Positions 12,140 to 22,460 of a DNA stretch of 64,000 nucleotides are shown one piece after another (position 1 is the stretch's first letter; each line of letters begins with the position of its first letter). Location: NCBI GenBank assembly GCA_022113835.1, contig JAILWY010000006.1, forward strand, positions 2,046,001 to 2,110,000, in the 5' to 3' direction. Source of the DNA: Atopsyche davidsoni (taxonomy: Eukaryota > Arthropoda > Insecta > Trichoptera > Hydrobiosidae). The notes under the pieces were generated by a model. It saw nothing but the letters and a program-made list of their open reading frames with translations, was not told the DNA's origin and made no database searches. The position numbers were made by a program, and so were the translations under genes.

Positions 12140-12240
12140 TATATATTTTTAATAATCTTTTCTTTCTTCCAGGTATGTCGATTCACCCAAGCTACAATTT
12201 CCCGTAGGATCTACAAGCAAGATACACTGAGCGGTGAGAA
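12140..12240 (+). promoter_or_regulatory. Candidate recursive splice site 1 (AG|GTATGT)
   Basis: A pyrimidine tract at about 12157-12170 leads into AG at 12171-12172, followed with no gap by GTATGT at 12173-12178. This is the ratchet-point layout described for long Drosophila introns (a 3' splice site regenerating a 5' splice site). A second 5' splice-like GTGAGA sits at 12234-12239, which would define a 61-base optional exon 12173-12233. Read from the GTA the exon is open in one phase only; the other two have stops. Alternatively it is an ordinary cassette exon beginning with GTATGT, or chance. No flanking host exons are seen. Confidence 0.45.
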
Positions 12241-13385
12241 TAGTTCAATAATTGCAATGTATAGTTGCTCTTGTAAATCTTCGCAAGAAGCAACCTGTTC
12301 AGTTTTTTTCGTTGATCGGTGATATTCTTTGTAATTTTCCCGTGCTTAAAAGCCGTGTGAATGCCTTCGCTTTTTACGTAATTACCATCAATTATGTCGT
12401 TGTAACGGGGACCTCGGCACAAAGCTCGCTGTACCGAGCTATCTGTAGGAAATACAATGTGGGACCTTCGACCACACGGGCCCCAAATCGAAGACCCCCT
12501 GATGGTCCGTCACAGTGTCATGCCTTATTTTTTTCGAAGAGTCAGTGATCGTGATTTGATGAATTATTACATATGAAACTATAATTAGCAAATATGTAAG
12601 TAAGAAGGGTTAAGGGCGACAGCTTTAGTAAATCTTTTGTAAAGAATTAGTGAGATCGGTGTGGCATGACGGTGGGTCGTATCGCGTATGTGTCAAATAG
12701 GTCGTAACGTAAAGAATTTACTAGGGGAAGTGCGTTTAAAGTAAGTTGAAAGTACGTTTTGTTTGGAGTTATTTTTCACAATAAACCCAGCGGGTCCCCA
12801 TATCCATCAATGCTCTCCCCGACGACGTGCTTTCCGTGCCGCACTTTATCAATCACATGTTTTATTCGGGGATCGGCCCTCGGAGGCGAGATTTGTGTAC
12901 AGTTTTATTGCAACACGTAAAACCGTAGTTGTAGGCAGGGAAAGTATTTGCTCCCATAATGGAGTTACCGCAGAAAGCGGTGGGCGATGATCGGCGAGGA
13001 GTTTCGCTCGCTTTTGAAAAGTACGTTATAAAATCTGCTATTGGGTATTATTTGACTCGCTTGTTCGAGTGCTACTCGTTAGGCGCTAGCAAGAATATCA
13101 ATTTCTATGTACACCGGTACCGTTTTCGCTCCGTCCAAACAGATGTAATAATGTTTGTTTTTTCGTCGTTATTTTTTCCATGCGATAAATATTTGTATGT
13201 CCCATTCTTTTTTTTATGTATTAATGGAGTTATTTTGTCAAGTCCGCTCTCGCAATATTGAATCTAAACATCTAAAAAGATTCGCAGTTCAAACACAATG
13301 TCAACCTTTTCCCTTTATGCCCTTGATGTTTCTTTTTATCGTGTTTCTATACTAATATGATCCTATTTGGGTTCTTTTCAAACAG
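12241..13385. other. Mixed-composition non-coding stretch
   Basis: Between the splice-like site and the CpG-rich block. Moderately GC-rich spots at 12400-12535 and 12780-13010 are crossed by open frames (12252-12548, 12763-12990, 12959-13261) without recognisable domains. Possible regulatory DNA; nothing specific to name. Confidence 0.35.
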
Positions 13386-15160
13386 AGTACCCTTTATATG
13401 GGCGGAGATCAATCAAGTGGGCTCCGTTCGCGATTCTTACCGAAGCGAAGAGCCGCGATCGCTCCACCGCGGGCAGGTCGGCCGGCGTTCCTCGCGTCCG
13501 AGGCTCGGCTTTGAATTTTAACGTCCTACTGGTCGCTATTTCTCGCAGCGCGTTGGTCAACTCGATCCTCCGAGAGTTCATCGACCCCTCCGCCGAGCGA
13601 TCCTCGGCGATCTACGCGGGCCGTCGAGCGTCTTCGGCTCGGCTCGGGGATCTTCGGAGGAGTTCGCGCCGCGCAGCTCGCGTCGGGTTTTTTGCCCTCG
13701 CTGGAGGTACGTTTTCCGTTCGCGCCGCGCGGCCTCCGGGCGGGCTGGAGCCTCGCGGGTCCGAGCCTCGCGGGTCGGGGCCTCGCGAGCTGGAGCCTCG
13801 CGGGTGGGTTCTATCGGCGCTCGATGTTAAACCGCGTTAATTCCGAGAACTCGTTTGCGGCTACCGGTCGCGGAGTGCGCGGCTCGGGCGGCGCTCTCTG
13901 GATCCGGCGACTGCAGAGCGTCCGTCCGCGATCGGAGGCCGACCGCGATAATGCTATCGGCGGCCGCGACGGACGGCACGATTTACGATCCGCATGTATT
14001 TTCCGCTCCTCGGCCCGTCGTTCCTCGGAGGGTATAAATCTCGCAGTGACGGACCGGACCTCTCCTTTCGGGTGAAACTTTTACCGTCAATCGATCCACA
14101 CCCGAACTCAAAAAACCTAATGAAACAATAAATCGCGCGCGGGGAGCGCCGCGCCCGATACCGTTCCTCGGGTCGCGTAATAACTCAGGCGATTTGAACG
14201 TCGTAAAATTATTATTTACAACGGCGGCGAGCGCACCGGATTGCGGATGTAGTCGTGTATCGCGCCATTTTTCAGCATTTTACTTGCGCCTCGGCGATCG
14301 GGCTTCCGGGCGGATCCCGGACTAGCGCCGCTCGGTCCCCGCGGAGCTACCGAGCCTCAGCGGCCGGTGAAAAAACAGATTTGCAATATTTAAAGTTTTG
14401 CGGTGACGTCACAGTCTCGGGTGATTTGTGGCCGCTCTTCGAATAGTAATTGAGCGGCTCATCGCTCGAGGAACGAAGTACCTGCGACCGGAGCGCGTCT
14501 CCAGTGTTGCGACGGCATCGACTCGCCTCACGTTTTTTTTCCCCATATGGCATTTTCCAATTTGTTTTCAGCGAGTATTGCCTGTGATAACGGGGAACAA
14601 ATATTCAAACAATTTTAACAAAGTCCCATCCTCCGAGACGGTATCGAATGCATCGATTTTAATGCCGCGTCGGTCGGTTTTCTCGGAAAGCGATTCGGAA
14701 GCCTGCGTCCCGGGAGGGCTCCCGAATGGGCCGGGCCTGCGAGCTCCCCGGAACCATCGTAGTTTTGCTTACGCGGAGTACTCCTCTTACTCGGCGATCC
14801 CGAGTCCCGTGACATATTTTTTATACATTTCCTCGAAGACTTGACCCGGCGTAATAATAAAAAAGCTAACTACCCGTTCGTTGCAAATAGCGGGCGTTTT
14901 ATTTTGATACGATGTGATAGATGGCGAGCGCCCGGGCCTGCGGTAGCGGCGCTCGACGGTCGCTCCGTCGGGCGCCGGGAGCGTTTTTGTGAATTATGCC
15001 TAATGTTTATTTTACTGTTATAGTTTTATTATAGATTAACGTAATAGCCTAGCCTCTGGGGAGTATTAACCGTTTCGAGAGCGCGCTTTTTCACTTCCGC
15101 GCGCATTTTTTTCGGGCCGCGCGGAAGTAGAAGGGAAAAAACTAATCCCATCCGAAACTA
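13386..15160. promoter_or_regulatory. CpG-rich block, candidate promoter or Polycomb-type island
   Basis: The longest GC- and CpG-rich block in the window, with several open frames on both strands (for example 13367-13840, 13692-14075, 14428-14844 plus). These are Arg/Ala/Ser/Gly-rich, mutually overlapping and without recognised domains, as expected where GC-rich DNA lacks stops, so no gene is called. Visible motifs: GCCATTTTT (Pho-type) near 14262; GTCGTAAAATTA (posterior Hox/Cdx-like) near 14199; a TATA-like TATAAAT at 14033; an 11-bp inverted repeat of ETS-type sites at 15093-15128. It may hold a transcription start on either strand or act as a silencer/enhancer hub. It is not shown which. 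Confidence 0.45.
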
Positions 15161-15830
15161 CGCAGAAAGGCGGAATGAGTAACCCTAGTAAAATTAGTTA
15201 TTTATTTTTAGATTAAATATTTATTTAAGTTTGATGGGAAAGGCGAAACGTCTTTTTCTGGAAATCGCACATTCGGAAAGTCTTCAAATTTGTCAAGCCG
15301 CTCTTTTCGCGCGGTATAAATTTTCCAGTGACGCTAAATCCGACGTCTTTGGCATACATAAAGGCGCTAAATTCGGTCCTAAAGGCCTCTCAAAGGTCAC
15401 GGGAGTATCTGAAACACTTCGACGCCTAGTTAATTCGTTTAGGCAGAAAACCTTGTTATTTACCGACGTTCTTTGAGAACGATGGTTATCGATTTTAGTC
15501 GCAAAAAGGTGAGATCGCCGAAAGGGCACCCGGATCGCGGAAGGGGTGGGATGAAAGGAAAACTCGAGAGAGGAGAGAGTGAAGACGGTGGAAAGTAGAC
15601 GCAAGAAGATGGATGTTCAGAAAGCTGAGAAAGTTTGCCGGAAGGGTTAAAAACAGCCAAAATCTGTTGACAAAACAAGAAAGAATGTTAATGAAGGAAT
15701 GCTCATTAAGGGGGGAGAGCGCATTATCTCAAATTATTCACTCTCTGATGTCTGGCGGAGCTCGGCGCGCGATTTCACGCGTCGCCGGCTTGAAGGATGG
15801 GCTCTGAGACGAAGCGATGTGCGGAGACGA
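15161..15830. other. Shoulder of the CpG-rich block
   Basis: Intermediate composition. It includes CAAAGGTCA near 15397-15405, a nuclear-receptor half-site of the HNF4/FTZ-F1 type, and a second copy of a TATA-like 21-base motif at 15313-15333. Frames at 15231-15476, 15293-15604 (minus) and 15613-15807 show no domain. An A/G-rich run lies at 15535-15610. Confidence 0.35.
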
Positions 15831-16800
15831 AGACTTAAAAACTAACTTTACTTCTTTTCAGTAAATTTAATGAGACGCTTTCTTTTAAAAATGCACGATT
15901 TTAGGCTTGTGCAAAGTAGAGATCTTTTAAAATTTTATTTTTAATACCCGGTTGTAAGGGGTGTTTAGTTTTTCACGTTAAAATAATAAATCACCTAGTA
16001 ATATTTATTTTTTATATTATGTGAGGCTCAAGTAGAGACTTCGAAGTGTTGAAGATATTAAGCTTTATATTTTCTCCAGTCTCTTTGAAAATTATTCGTC
16101 CGCCTTTTTTATACTGCATCGAACTCGCGTTCTGGTAAAATATTCCTTTCATCTTTAATTCGATTTATGGGGGGATGTTTTCTGCGATTGTGCGGATGAA
16201 TGGGAGAGACTACGAAGTGGAGCGGCCGAAGGGGGGAAGGGAGGGACTACAGGGTGCTCCTGGGACCTTGGAAAGTATTTCAAGAGGCTAAATAGTCATT
16301 CTTTTTTCAAGTTCATGTTAATAGTGGATATTTGTTCGTATGATTTTTTATGACAAATTATTATTTATTAGTTGAATTAATTTAATTAATCGAACTGGAT
16401 ATTCCTAGATATTTAAAATAACGTTTTTCCATGGCTAGGAGCTGTGCGCCGCATTCAGCAGAATATACTAATCGCATATCGACGTTGAAAATGTATAAAA
16501 ACAAATGGCTTTATATAGTGCGTGGTATAAATTTTAATAAAAAATGTTCTTTAATAAAAAATGTTCTGAAGTAGTTGTGTTTTAAGAAAAATTTCTTTGC
16601 CAATTTTTTTGTTTGTCTTCCGCTGAGGTCACAACATAATTCTACGCGTCATGACACCACAGCACTATATATTTTTTTTCGCGAAAGGAAAAAAATATGA
16701 GACTTTGTATTTAAAATACCGTGAGTTTTTCAGTCGTTTTGGAAAATGGTACTCAGCATGTTGTTAACCGATACTCGATTAAGAAAATGTATTTTTTTAC
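15831..16800. other. AT-rich stretch with one G-rich patch
   Basis: No gene. At 16231-16254 G-runs of 6, 3, 3 and 3 are spaced to allow a quadruplex on the + strand. At 16535-16567 a 16-17-base unit (TTAATAAAAAATGTTCT) is directly duplicated. Otherwise featureless. Confidence 0.45.
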
Positions 16801-17045
16801 TGACACGACCTACCTCTCGAGTAAGCTCTAAATCTCTGAACACCCGTTGGTGAATTGTGCAGGCAGGGCGGACCGCAGGGCGCGGTCCTTTTCGGGCCCC
16901 GAGTCAAGGTCTGCTCGGAGGCCGCAATTATTTTTTGGGGCACATAAAGTAAGGCGCTCCCTCCTCGCCGCCTTCTTGCGTAATAAATTATGTTCGTTTC
17001 CATTAGCGATGTGCCCCCTACCCCCCCCCCCACCCCCGCTGTTTA
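16801..17045. promoter_or_regulatory. GC-richer patch ending in a C-run
   Basis: GC-rich patch with homeodomain-like ATTA cores (near 16981 and 17001) and a C-run of 5+11+5 separated by two- and one-base breaks at 17014-17037; the minus strand could form a G-quadruplex. Three overlapping frames on both strands (16797-17033, 16828-17109, 16847-17122) encode Gly- or Pro-runs from this C-tract and are not believable genes. Confidence 0.4.
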
Positions 17046-18706
17046 AGCCTTTACTCCTGAAGTTACCCCCAGATAGACCGCATAAAAGAAAAGCCTTTAA
17101 AATGATCATAAGACACCTTTAATGAATCTTAGATTTTTATTGCATTTTATGGGTTTTGTTACTTTACCCTTTTATATAAGATAGTAGAATGAGTAAGCGA
17201 ATATGAAATTATTTAGTGGAGAGATATTTTAAATAAATTATAATAAATTCAAACTAAAATAATATGTTATTACTATAATTTTTACTGTACATTTGGTTTT
17301 TTTAATTTCTCAGCTTTTTTCGGATCTGAAACTTTGTTTAAATCATAGTTTTAATTAAAATAATCACAATCTCAATTTATCCTTTAATGTAGCAGTATTA
17401 AAGCAAATATTTATTATTTACATATTGAATAATTTTAGATTTTGATTTTCTATTATCTTTATATCTTGCCTCTACGTATTTTTCTGGATTATGTATGGAG
17501 CAGGAATAAATTATCAATGAATTTACAATGTCTCATCGTACGTCTTGAAGAATAACGCGAAATTGGACGTAATCTTCCTTGAGGAGTATGCCAAACGCTC
17601 CGTAGATGGTATGAAAATAAAATTGGATTATACCCGCTACACAAGTAGAAATAGAGCGAGACGTCCCGCATGCATCGAATAAACGTGTCTCTAAACTAGA
17701 ATATGAAATGCACTAAAGTTTATGCGGCCATTCACTACGCGGTTATATTTTCTGCATGGATAAATACTGCAGCGGGTCTCATATTGATAACCTGAAGTAT
17801 TATTATATAATAATAAATGCAACTACCGAATAATGCAGGCAATACATAACAAGCAGATACTCTACAGTATATTTTCTATTCTTGGACCTTTCAAAAGTCT
17901 CATTTGCTCCATTGGCAAACTTGGCATAGAATCACGCTTTTGCTCCTGCTCTCCAAGTATTGTGCAATACAGAGACTATATTTTGTGGCCTTGTTCCTGA
18001 GTCAATTCAGCAACGTTCAATGGGCTTTTCGCTTTTATAGTTCGATAGTTCTACATGTACTACATCAATTGACAATATTTTTTTTAGTCACAATAATTTG
18101 TACGTTCCTATTTAAAACTTTTGGTATACTATTGAATAAACCGTATTTTAAACCAATACTATTTTTATTCGATGAACCGACCTTTGACTTTTAATGGCAT
18201 TTATGAATTAATTATTTTTTAATACAAACGAAATTTATCGCTTTCGATTGAATACTTAAGGCTTTTGTTCTATAAATTTTTAATTAGATTATGTTTCGGG
18301 TTTCGTGTTTTTTTTTTATTTAAATTTAAATAGATTTTGCTATGCCCTGGTAGGTTTGTCTCTATCCTTGATGCTGAATAAAACGACATTATTTATTATC
18401 GAGTATTCTTGCCCCGGATTGTCTGGAGAATTTACTGAACTGTTTTGGGTTCTTGGGGATTTTTCTTATGATTTTTCTTATGATTTTTTATTTTCTTTCT
18501 ACATTTCGGCTGATATACTCAAAACCGCAATCTAGGAAGATATAAGAAAACTACAAACGCAATAACAATATTGTATGGACAGTGAGCTTGAGAATATCAT
18601 ATAAATTCTTCAAATTTTATCAATCATATAAATAACGCGAAAAATTATTATTTGTATGGCTTAGTAGAATTTCCTTTTGATATTTTTAAATTTTTTTATT
18701 TTTTCG
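17046..18706. other. AT-rich non-coding stretch
   Basis: No supportable gene. The frames at 17904-18194 and 18305-18535 give Phe/Leu-rich translations from T-rich sequence. At 18459-18486 a 12-base T-rich unit (GATTTTTCTTAT) repeats about twice and a half. Confidence 0.5.
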
Positions 18707-18756
18707 TTTGAAAATGCCAACGAGATAAGTCGGCAAATCTAGTCACGACAAAATAA
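18707..18756 (+). mobile_element. Degenerate Penelope-like hammerhead-like relic
   Basis: The + strand shows TTTGAAAATGCCAACGAG, then GTCGGCAAATC and AGTCACGACAAAATAATA. This aligns in order, without large gaps, to the central segment of the Penelope-like copies at 10929 and 27917 (TTTGATAATGCCAACGTG, then GTTGGCGAAACC and GGTCACTAATAAAAATA). The GAAAC box has decayed to CAAAT. It is a fragment only; flanking homology was not detected by eye. Confidence 0.45.
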
Positions 18757-19690
18757 TATATATTATAGAAAAATATCAAATTATTAATAGTTATTTTCAA
18801 AAATTAATCTTAAAATATAAATCAAGCAAATCTGTTTATTATAAAAATAATTAGTTACTTGTGCATTTAACAATTTTTTTTTAGTTTTTGAAACTAAACT
18901 TTTTGAGCAATTATATTGGAATTATTATTGCAGACTACTGGATGTTTCTGACAGTATGTTGTCAATTCTGTAATATCATATTTATGTTTCTGTCATACTA
19001 TTGTTTGACTTCTAGGGAATTCCCCTATTTTCCGTCGATGGCAGTAGAGATATTTATCGTTTTACGAAAAAAAAATTGTGATAGGAATCATATCGACTTT
19101 TTAGAATTTACAGTAAAGTAGGTAGAAATACCATAACCTGTTGTAATTCGATAACTGTTTAATTGTGGGATTAGGTTTAAGGGTTGTTCAATTTCATTGA
19201 GGGTGTGATTTTTTCTGTTCTATATATTCAGATGATTTTCTTTAAATTCTGGAAGATAATAAATTTGATAGTTTTGAAAACTTTTCCAGTGGGTCATGAC
19301 GACATTTATAATCAAAGCATATCGTATTTCAATGTTATTTAAAAAGGCCAAACAAGTTTAAACATTAGTTTTATGATGCTCATATCAAAGTCATTAAGTG
19401 TGAATAAATGACACGATACGATTGTTTGTATTTGATACGATTGATTATTTAAATATAATGCCATTTTATTAAAACCTTAAAATGTAATTATGTTTTCTGC
19501 TCTAGTAATGTCTACTTGGTTAATTGATTTTTCCGATCTTTTATATAAAAAAAAAATGTACACATTACCAGCCTTGCTTTTGATGATTTCGTATTAAATA
19601 CTGTAATTAGTTGTTAACGCTTTTGAATAATGATATATATTATTTTCAAACGATTTCGATATTGAGAGAGCGAATAGATCTGAATGCAAG
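18757..19690. other. AT-rich non-coding stretch
   Basis: Nothing supportable. The 77-codon frame at 18888-19121 has no recognised motif. Confidence 0.5.
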
Positions 19691-19900
19691 CATACAAAAA
19701 TACCAATTACTCGCAGTCTGCGATTGCCGCCGCAATTAACCATCCTACCTGCGGATTCTGATTACCTGTGTGAAGTGTCTGGGCATTGCTTATGATTAAT
19801 CGTAGAACTGTCCGACAGCCGCGGCTGCGAGAGCGCAGTGGGAATTGGTTAATAGTTTTGTGACGTTGATCGCGAATAAACGAGACGACCAATCTGATAA
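19691..19900. promoter_or_regulatory. GC-richer patch, candidate regulatory module
   Basis: GC-richer patch containing a Su(H)-like GTGGGAA near 19838, ATTA-type homeodomain cores, and an 8-bp inverted pair ATTAACCA (near 19735) / TGGTTAAT (near 19846). No gene. Confidence 0.3.
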
Positions 19901-20201
19901 CGGCTCTTGCTAAGTGTAAACTTTTCTACCTTTGTATCACTTAGTACATTTAATTACCTGAAAACAAATGAATAGTGTAACTTTTTCAGCACACAACGCT
20001 TGATAGTGCGATTAAAATAATTTTTCATTCAATAGTCTCTACATGAAGTCTTGGAGCAATATCGTAAATAATAGCAAAAAAATAACTGCTTGATGTTTTA
20101 TACAAATAAAACGTTATTTTTTTTAATTTCTCTTGGATGATTCATTTCTCCTTTGGCCATAATTTAAATACAATAATTTTTTTTTAGATCTTGATTGATT
20201 C

Positions 20202-20543
20202 TTAATTAAGTACGTATTCGGTTTTGGCTCTATGTCTTGGATTGAGAACGACGCTATTAAAGCTATGCAAATCCTTTGAGCAGTCATGGACACCGGTAGA
20301 ATTATTTTCGAGATCCACCAGCACAAAACCACACGTAGAAAAAGTTTTAAAGCCCCACCGGGAGCTGACATGCCGTGGCTTCGATGTCGCCGGTGCTGGC
20401 GGGCCGCCGTTACCTTTGTATGGATTCTGTTCGTGGACCTCCATCTGGAGTGTACTATCTCCATTGTCATCTTGAGGAGTGTTTATGGGGATGGGATATG
20501 GGACATTTGTGCCCGGGTCTGCAGCCTTTGTTGCCGGCAGAAG
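20202..20543 (-). CDS. Unrecognised minus-strand open frame, 113 codons
   Basis: An open frame on the minus strand between a TGA just beyond 20543 and the TAA at 20202-20204. The first ATG is at 20444, giving 80 residues; the 33 codons upstream are also open. Composition is more protein-like than other frames in the window: Pro/Asn/Asp-rich upstream, then a segment with PPAPATSKPRHVSS, a hydrophobic GFVLVDL stretch, and a polar C-terminus. I recognise no family. Two other facts weaken it: a second minus frame (20123-20470) and three plus frames overlap the same bases, so low stop density may explain all of them. It might be a terminal exon, a transposon ORF remnant, or non-coding. No polyadenylation or splice signal decides it. 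Confidence 0.2.
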   Translation of the reverse strand, partial: LLPATKAADPGTNVPYPIPINTPQDDNGDSTLQMEVHEQNPYKGNGGPPAPATSKPRHVSSRWGFKTFSTCGFVLVDLENNSTGVHDCSKDLHSFNSVVLNPRHRAKTEYVLN

Positions 20544-20610
20544 TCACTATAAACTTGCTACATGCCTTTTGTGCTCTGATCAGTAGTAGCGTTCGGTTTT
20601 TAGATCGTTA

Positions 20611-21110
20611 AAAATGCTTCTGCTGCTAATACTTTTACTACAAACTAAAACTTAAATGGTTTAAGTTTTTAAATTCCAAACATCCACTTGTTTTTGTTAT
20701 ACCTCCTATAGCAAATAAACAGTCGCCAAGATTAATTTAAGTGAAAGAATAAAGTGAGCGGTAAGTGCTTCGTATTTTAATATACTGCATCGTGTATCAA
20801 TTTTCATGTAGTTGCATCAATTTTTAAAAACACTTTGAAACATTCTTTGAGAATAATAAAACTTTTTTGTGTTTTTTTATTTACGACATGAAAAATACTG
20901 TTGGACGTTACTCTTGATTTAGAAACAACGTACTCATATTACGTTATAAAATAGGACATATATAATAGACTCCACTTTTGGATATCGCCTGCTCGTAGAA
21001 TCTTCATATCTCATAAGTACCATTTTTTATTAAAAAAAAAAAAGAATTTTTATTATTTATTTTTAAAAATATAATAAAATACGCTGAATAATCTTCATTA
21101 TGATTTAATG
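20611..21110. other. AT-rich non-coding stretch
   Basis: No gene or clear structure. Confidence 0.5.
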
Positions 21111-21375
21111 GATTTTGTATCAAAGTACGCCCTTTCTCGATTACGTGTCCACTGACGCGACGCTTTCCTGCGCCAGTACAATTAACAGGACACGTCCGGT
21201 TTTTAAATAAATGTGGACATCTAATCACTGCATGCACCGTTCGTGACTAATTAACGTGTGTGACGTCACGTGACGCCAAACGTGTGTGCAGACAAGAAGC
21301 GCGGCTGCTGGCCAACCGAGGCCTGATGATGCAATGACGCACTGATGACGCTCATTATGCTACAAAGCCCCATTC
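21111..21375. promoter_or_regulatory. Candidate enhancer with overlapping CRE and E-box
   Basis: GC-richer patch with a perfect palindromic CRE, TGACGTCA at 21261-21268, overlapped by the palindrome TCACGTGA at 21266-21273 (a CACGTG E-box, bHLH-Zip type). TGATGATGCAATGACG follows near 21324-21339, resembling bZIP/C-EBP sites. CREB/ATF-type and bHLH-Zip proteins could not both occupy the overlapped bases, implying exclusive binding if the site is used. No gene is seen next to it. Confidence 0.45.
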
Positions 21376-22230
21376 ACACCACTAGTGCATTACGGGAAAT
21401 ACAAATGTATTATTTTTTTCCAAAATTCTTTTGTTAAGGTACACGTCCGTAAAACTCCCACGCCACTTTCCATCTAGTGCAATTTTTTGTATATCAATGT
21501 AATTTTATCATAGAAAACTAACGCTCGGTTTCAAAAAGGTATAATGAATAACTGACAAACGCATGAAATTGAAAATAATACGTAAAGCGGTTATTTTTTT
21601 TAAGATTAACTTATGAATCTATGATTTTGAGAAAACCGTGTTGATAAATTTTAAATGCTAATGAAATCACATTTGAAAAAGTTTATGAAACTTTTGTAAT
21701 GTGCTTGATCGATTGTTTAATGATTGTTTCAGAAAACCATAATATTGATGTAATCACTTGTTTGCAAGCTTATTTTGCAGTATGATAATGCAAATTTCAT
21801 TGGAAATTATGCATTTCGTATATTATAATTTACAGACGTGCTTTTAAGATATGGAGATTTCCGCACTCCTTGTGCATAATTTTAATTAAAATAATCGTGC
21901 TTAAAATTATGACTTCTTTTAAATATTATATGAATTATTTAATTCTTGTTCATTATGAATATAAGTGTATATATGCATTTACAAATATTAAATCGAAACA
22001 ACATATTTTTTAATTGCTAAGTAAAAGTAAAAAGTAAAAAGTCATATAACATAAAAATTAGCTAGTAAAAATCAGGTCTTATAAAATAAATAGTAATTCT
22101 CACACTTTGTAAATTAATAAGAAATGCACTCGTAATTTCGGTCATACGAGGTGTGTAATTTTTAATTAAAAGCCATTAACAATTGCAATCTGCAGTTTAA
22201 TTTGCCAAAATCGCGTAAACGCTATTTAGT
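21376..22230. other. AT-rich non-coding stretch
   Basis: Nothing supportable. Small direct repetition of AAAGTAAA-type units near 22020-22041. Confidence 0.5.
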
Positions 22231-22280
22231 TGTGGCAATTTTCCGTGAGTCAGGCGGACCGTGCCAATTAGTTTCGAGAT

Positions 22281-22297
22281 AGGTTAGGTTAGGTTAG
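22281..22297 (+). repeat. Short interstitial (TTAGG)n tract
   Basis: AGGTTAGGTTAGGTTAG gives three consecutive TTAG(G) units, the telomeric repeat of most insects and other arthropods. Short TTAGG tracts occur widely inside insect chromosomes, so this does not mark a telomere. Confidence 0.75.
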
Positions 22298-22439
22298 ATC
22301 AATTTATCTCAGGCCGCGGTGAGGTTGGACTAGGTGGTTACTGAAATCTTATAATTGGAGTCAAGGACCGTTCGTTTGAGATAGGCTCAATTAATCATTT
22401 ATTAGGATGATCAAGTTACAAACTTGTACGGCGGATCAG

Positions 22440-22460
22440 CACTTACCTACAGAGGCACCA
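22440..22460 (-). other. Splice-like site on minus strand
   Basis: On the minus strand CCTCTGTAG is followed directly by GTAAGTGCTG (from about 22450 down). The GTAAGT is a strong 5' splice match and the AG precedes it, but the upstream pyrimidine tract is short, so this is a weak juxtaposed-site candidate. Confidence 0.15.

Noticed and set aside
14031..14060. TATA-box promoter with initiator
   Set aside because: The CAGT word is only about 13 bases from TATAAAT, too close for a standard core promoter; kept as a motif pair instead.
13367..14075. Long + strand frames of 157 and 127 codons in GC-rich DNA
   Set aside because: They overlap each other in different frames, are Arg/Ala/Ser/Gly-rich and lack any domain; GC-rich sequence has few stops.
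22281..22297. Telomere or subtelomere
   Set aside because: Only three TTAGG units; such short interstitial tracts are common in insects.
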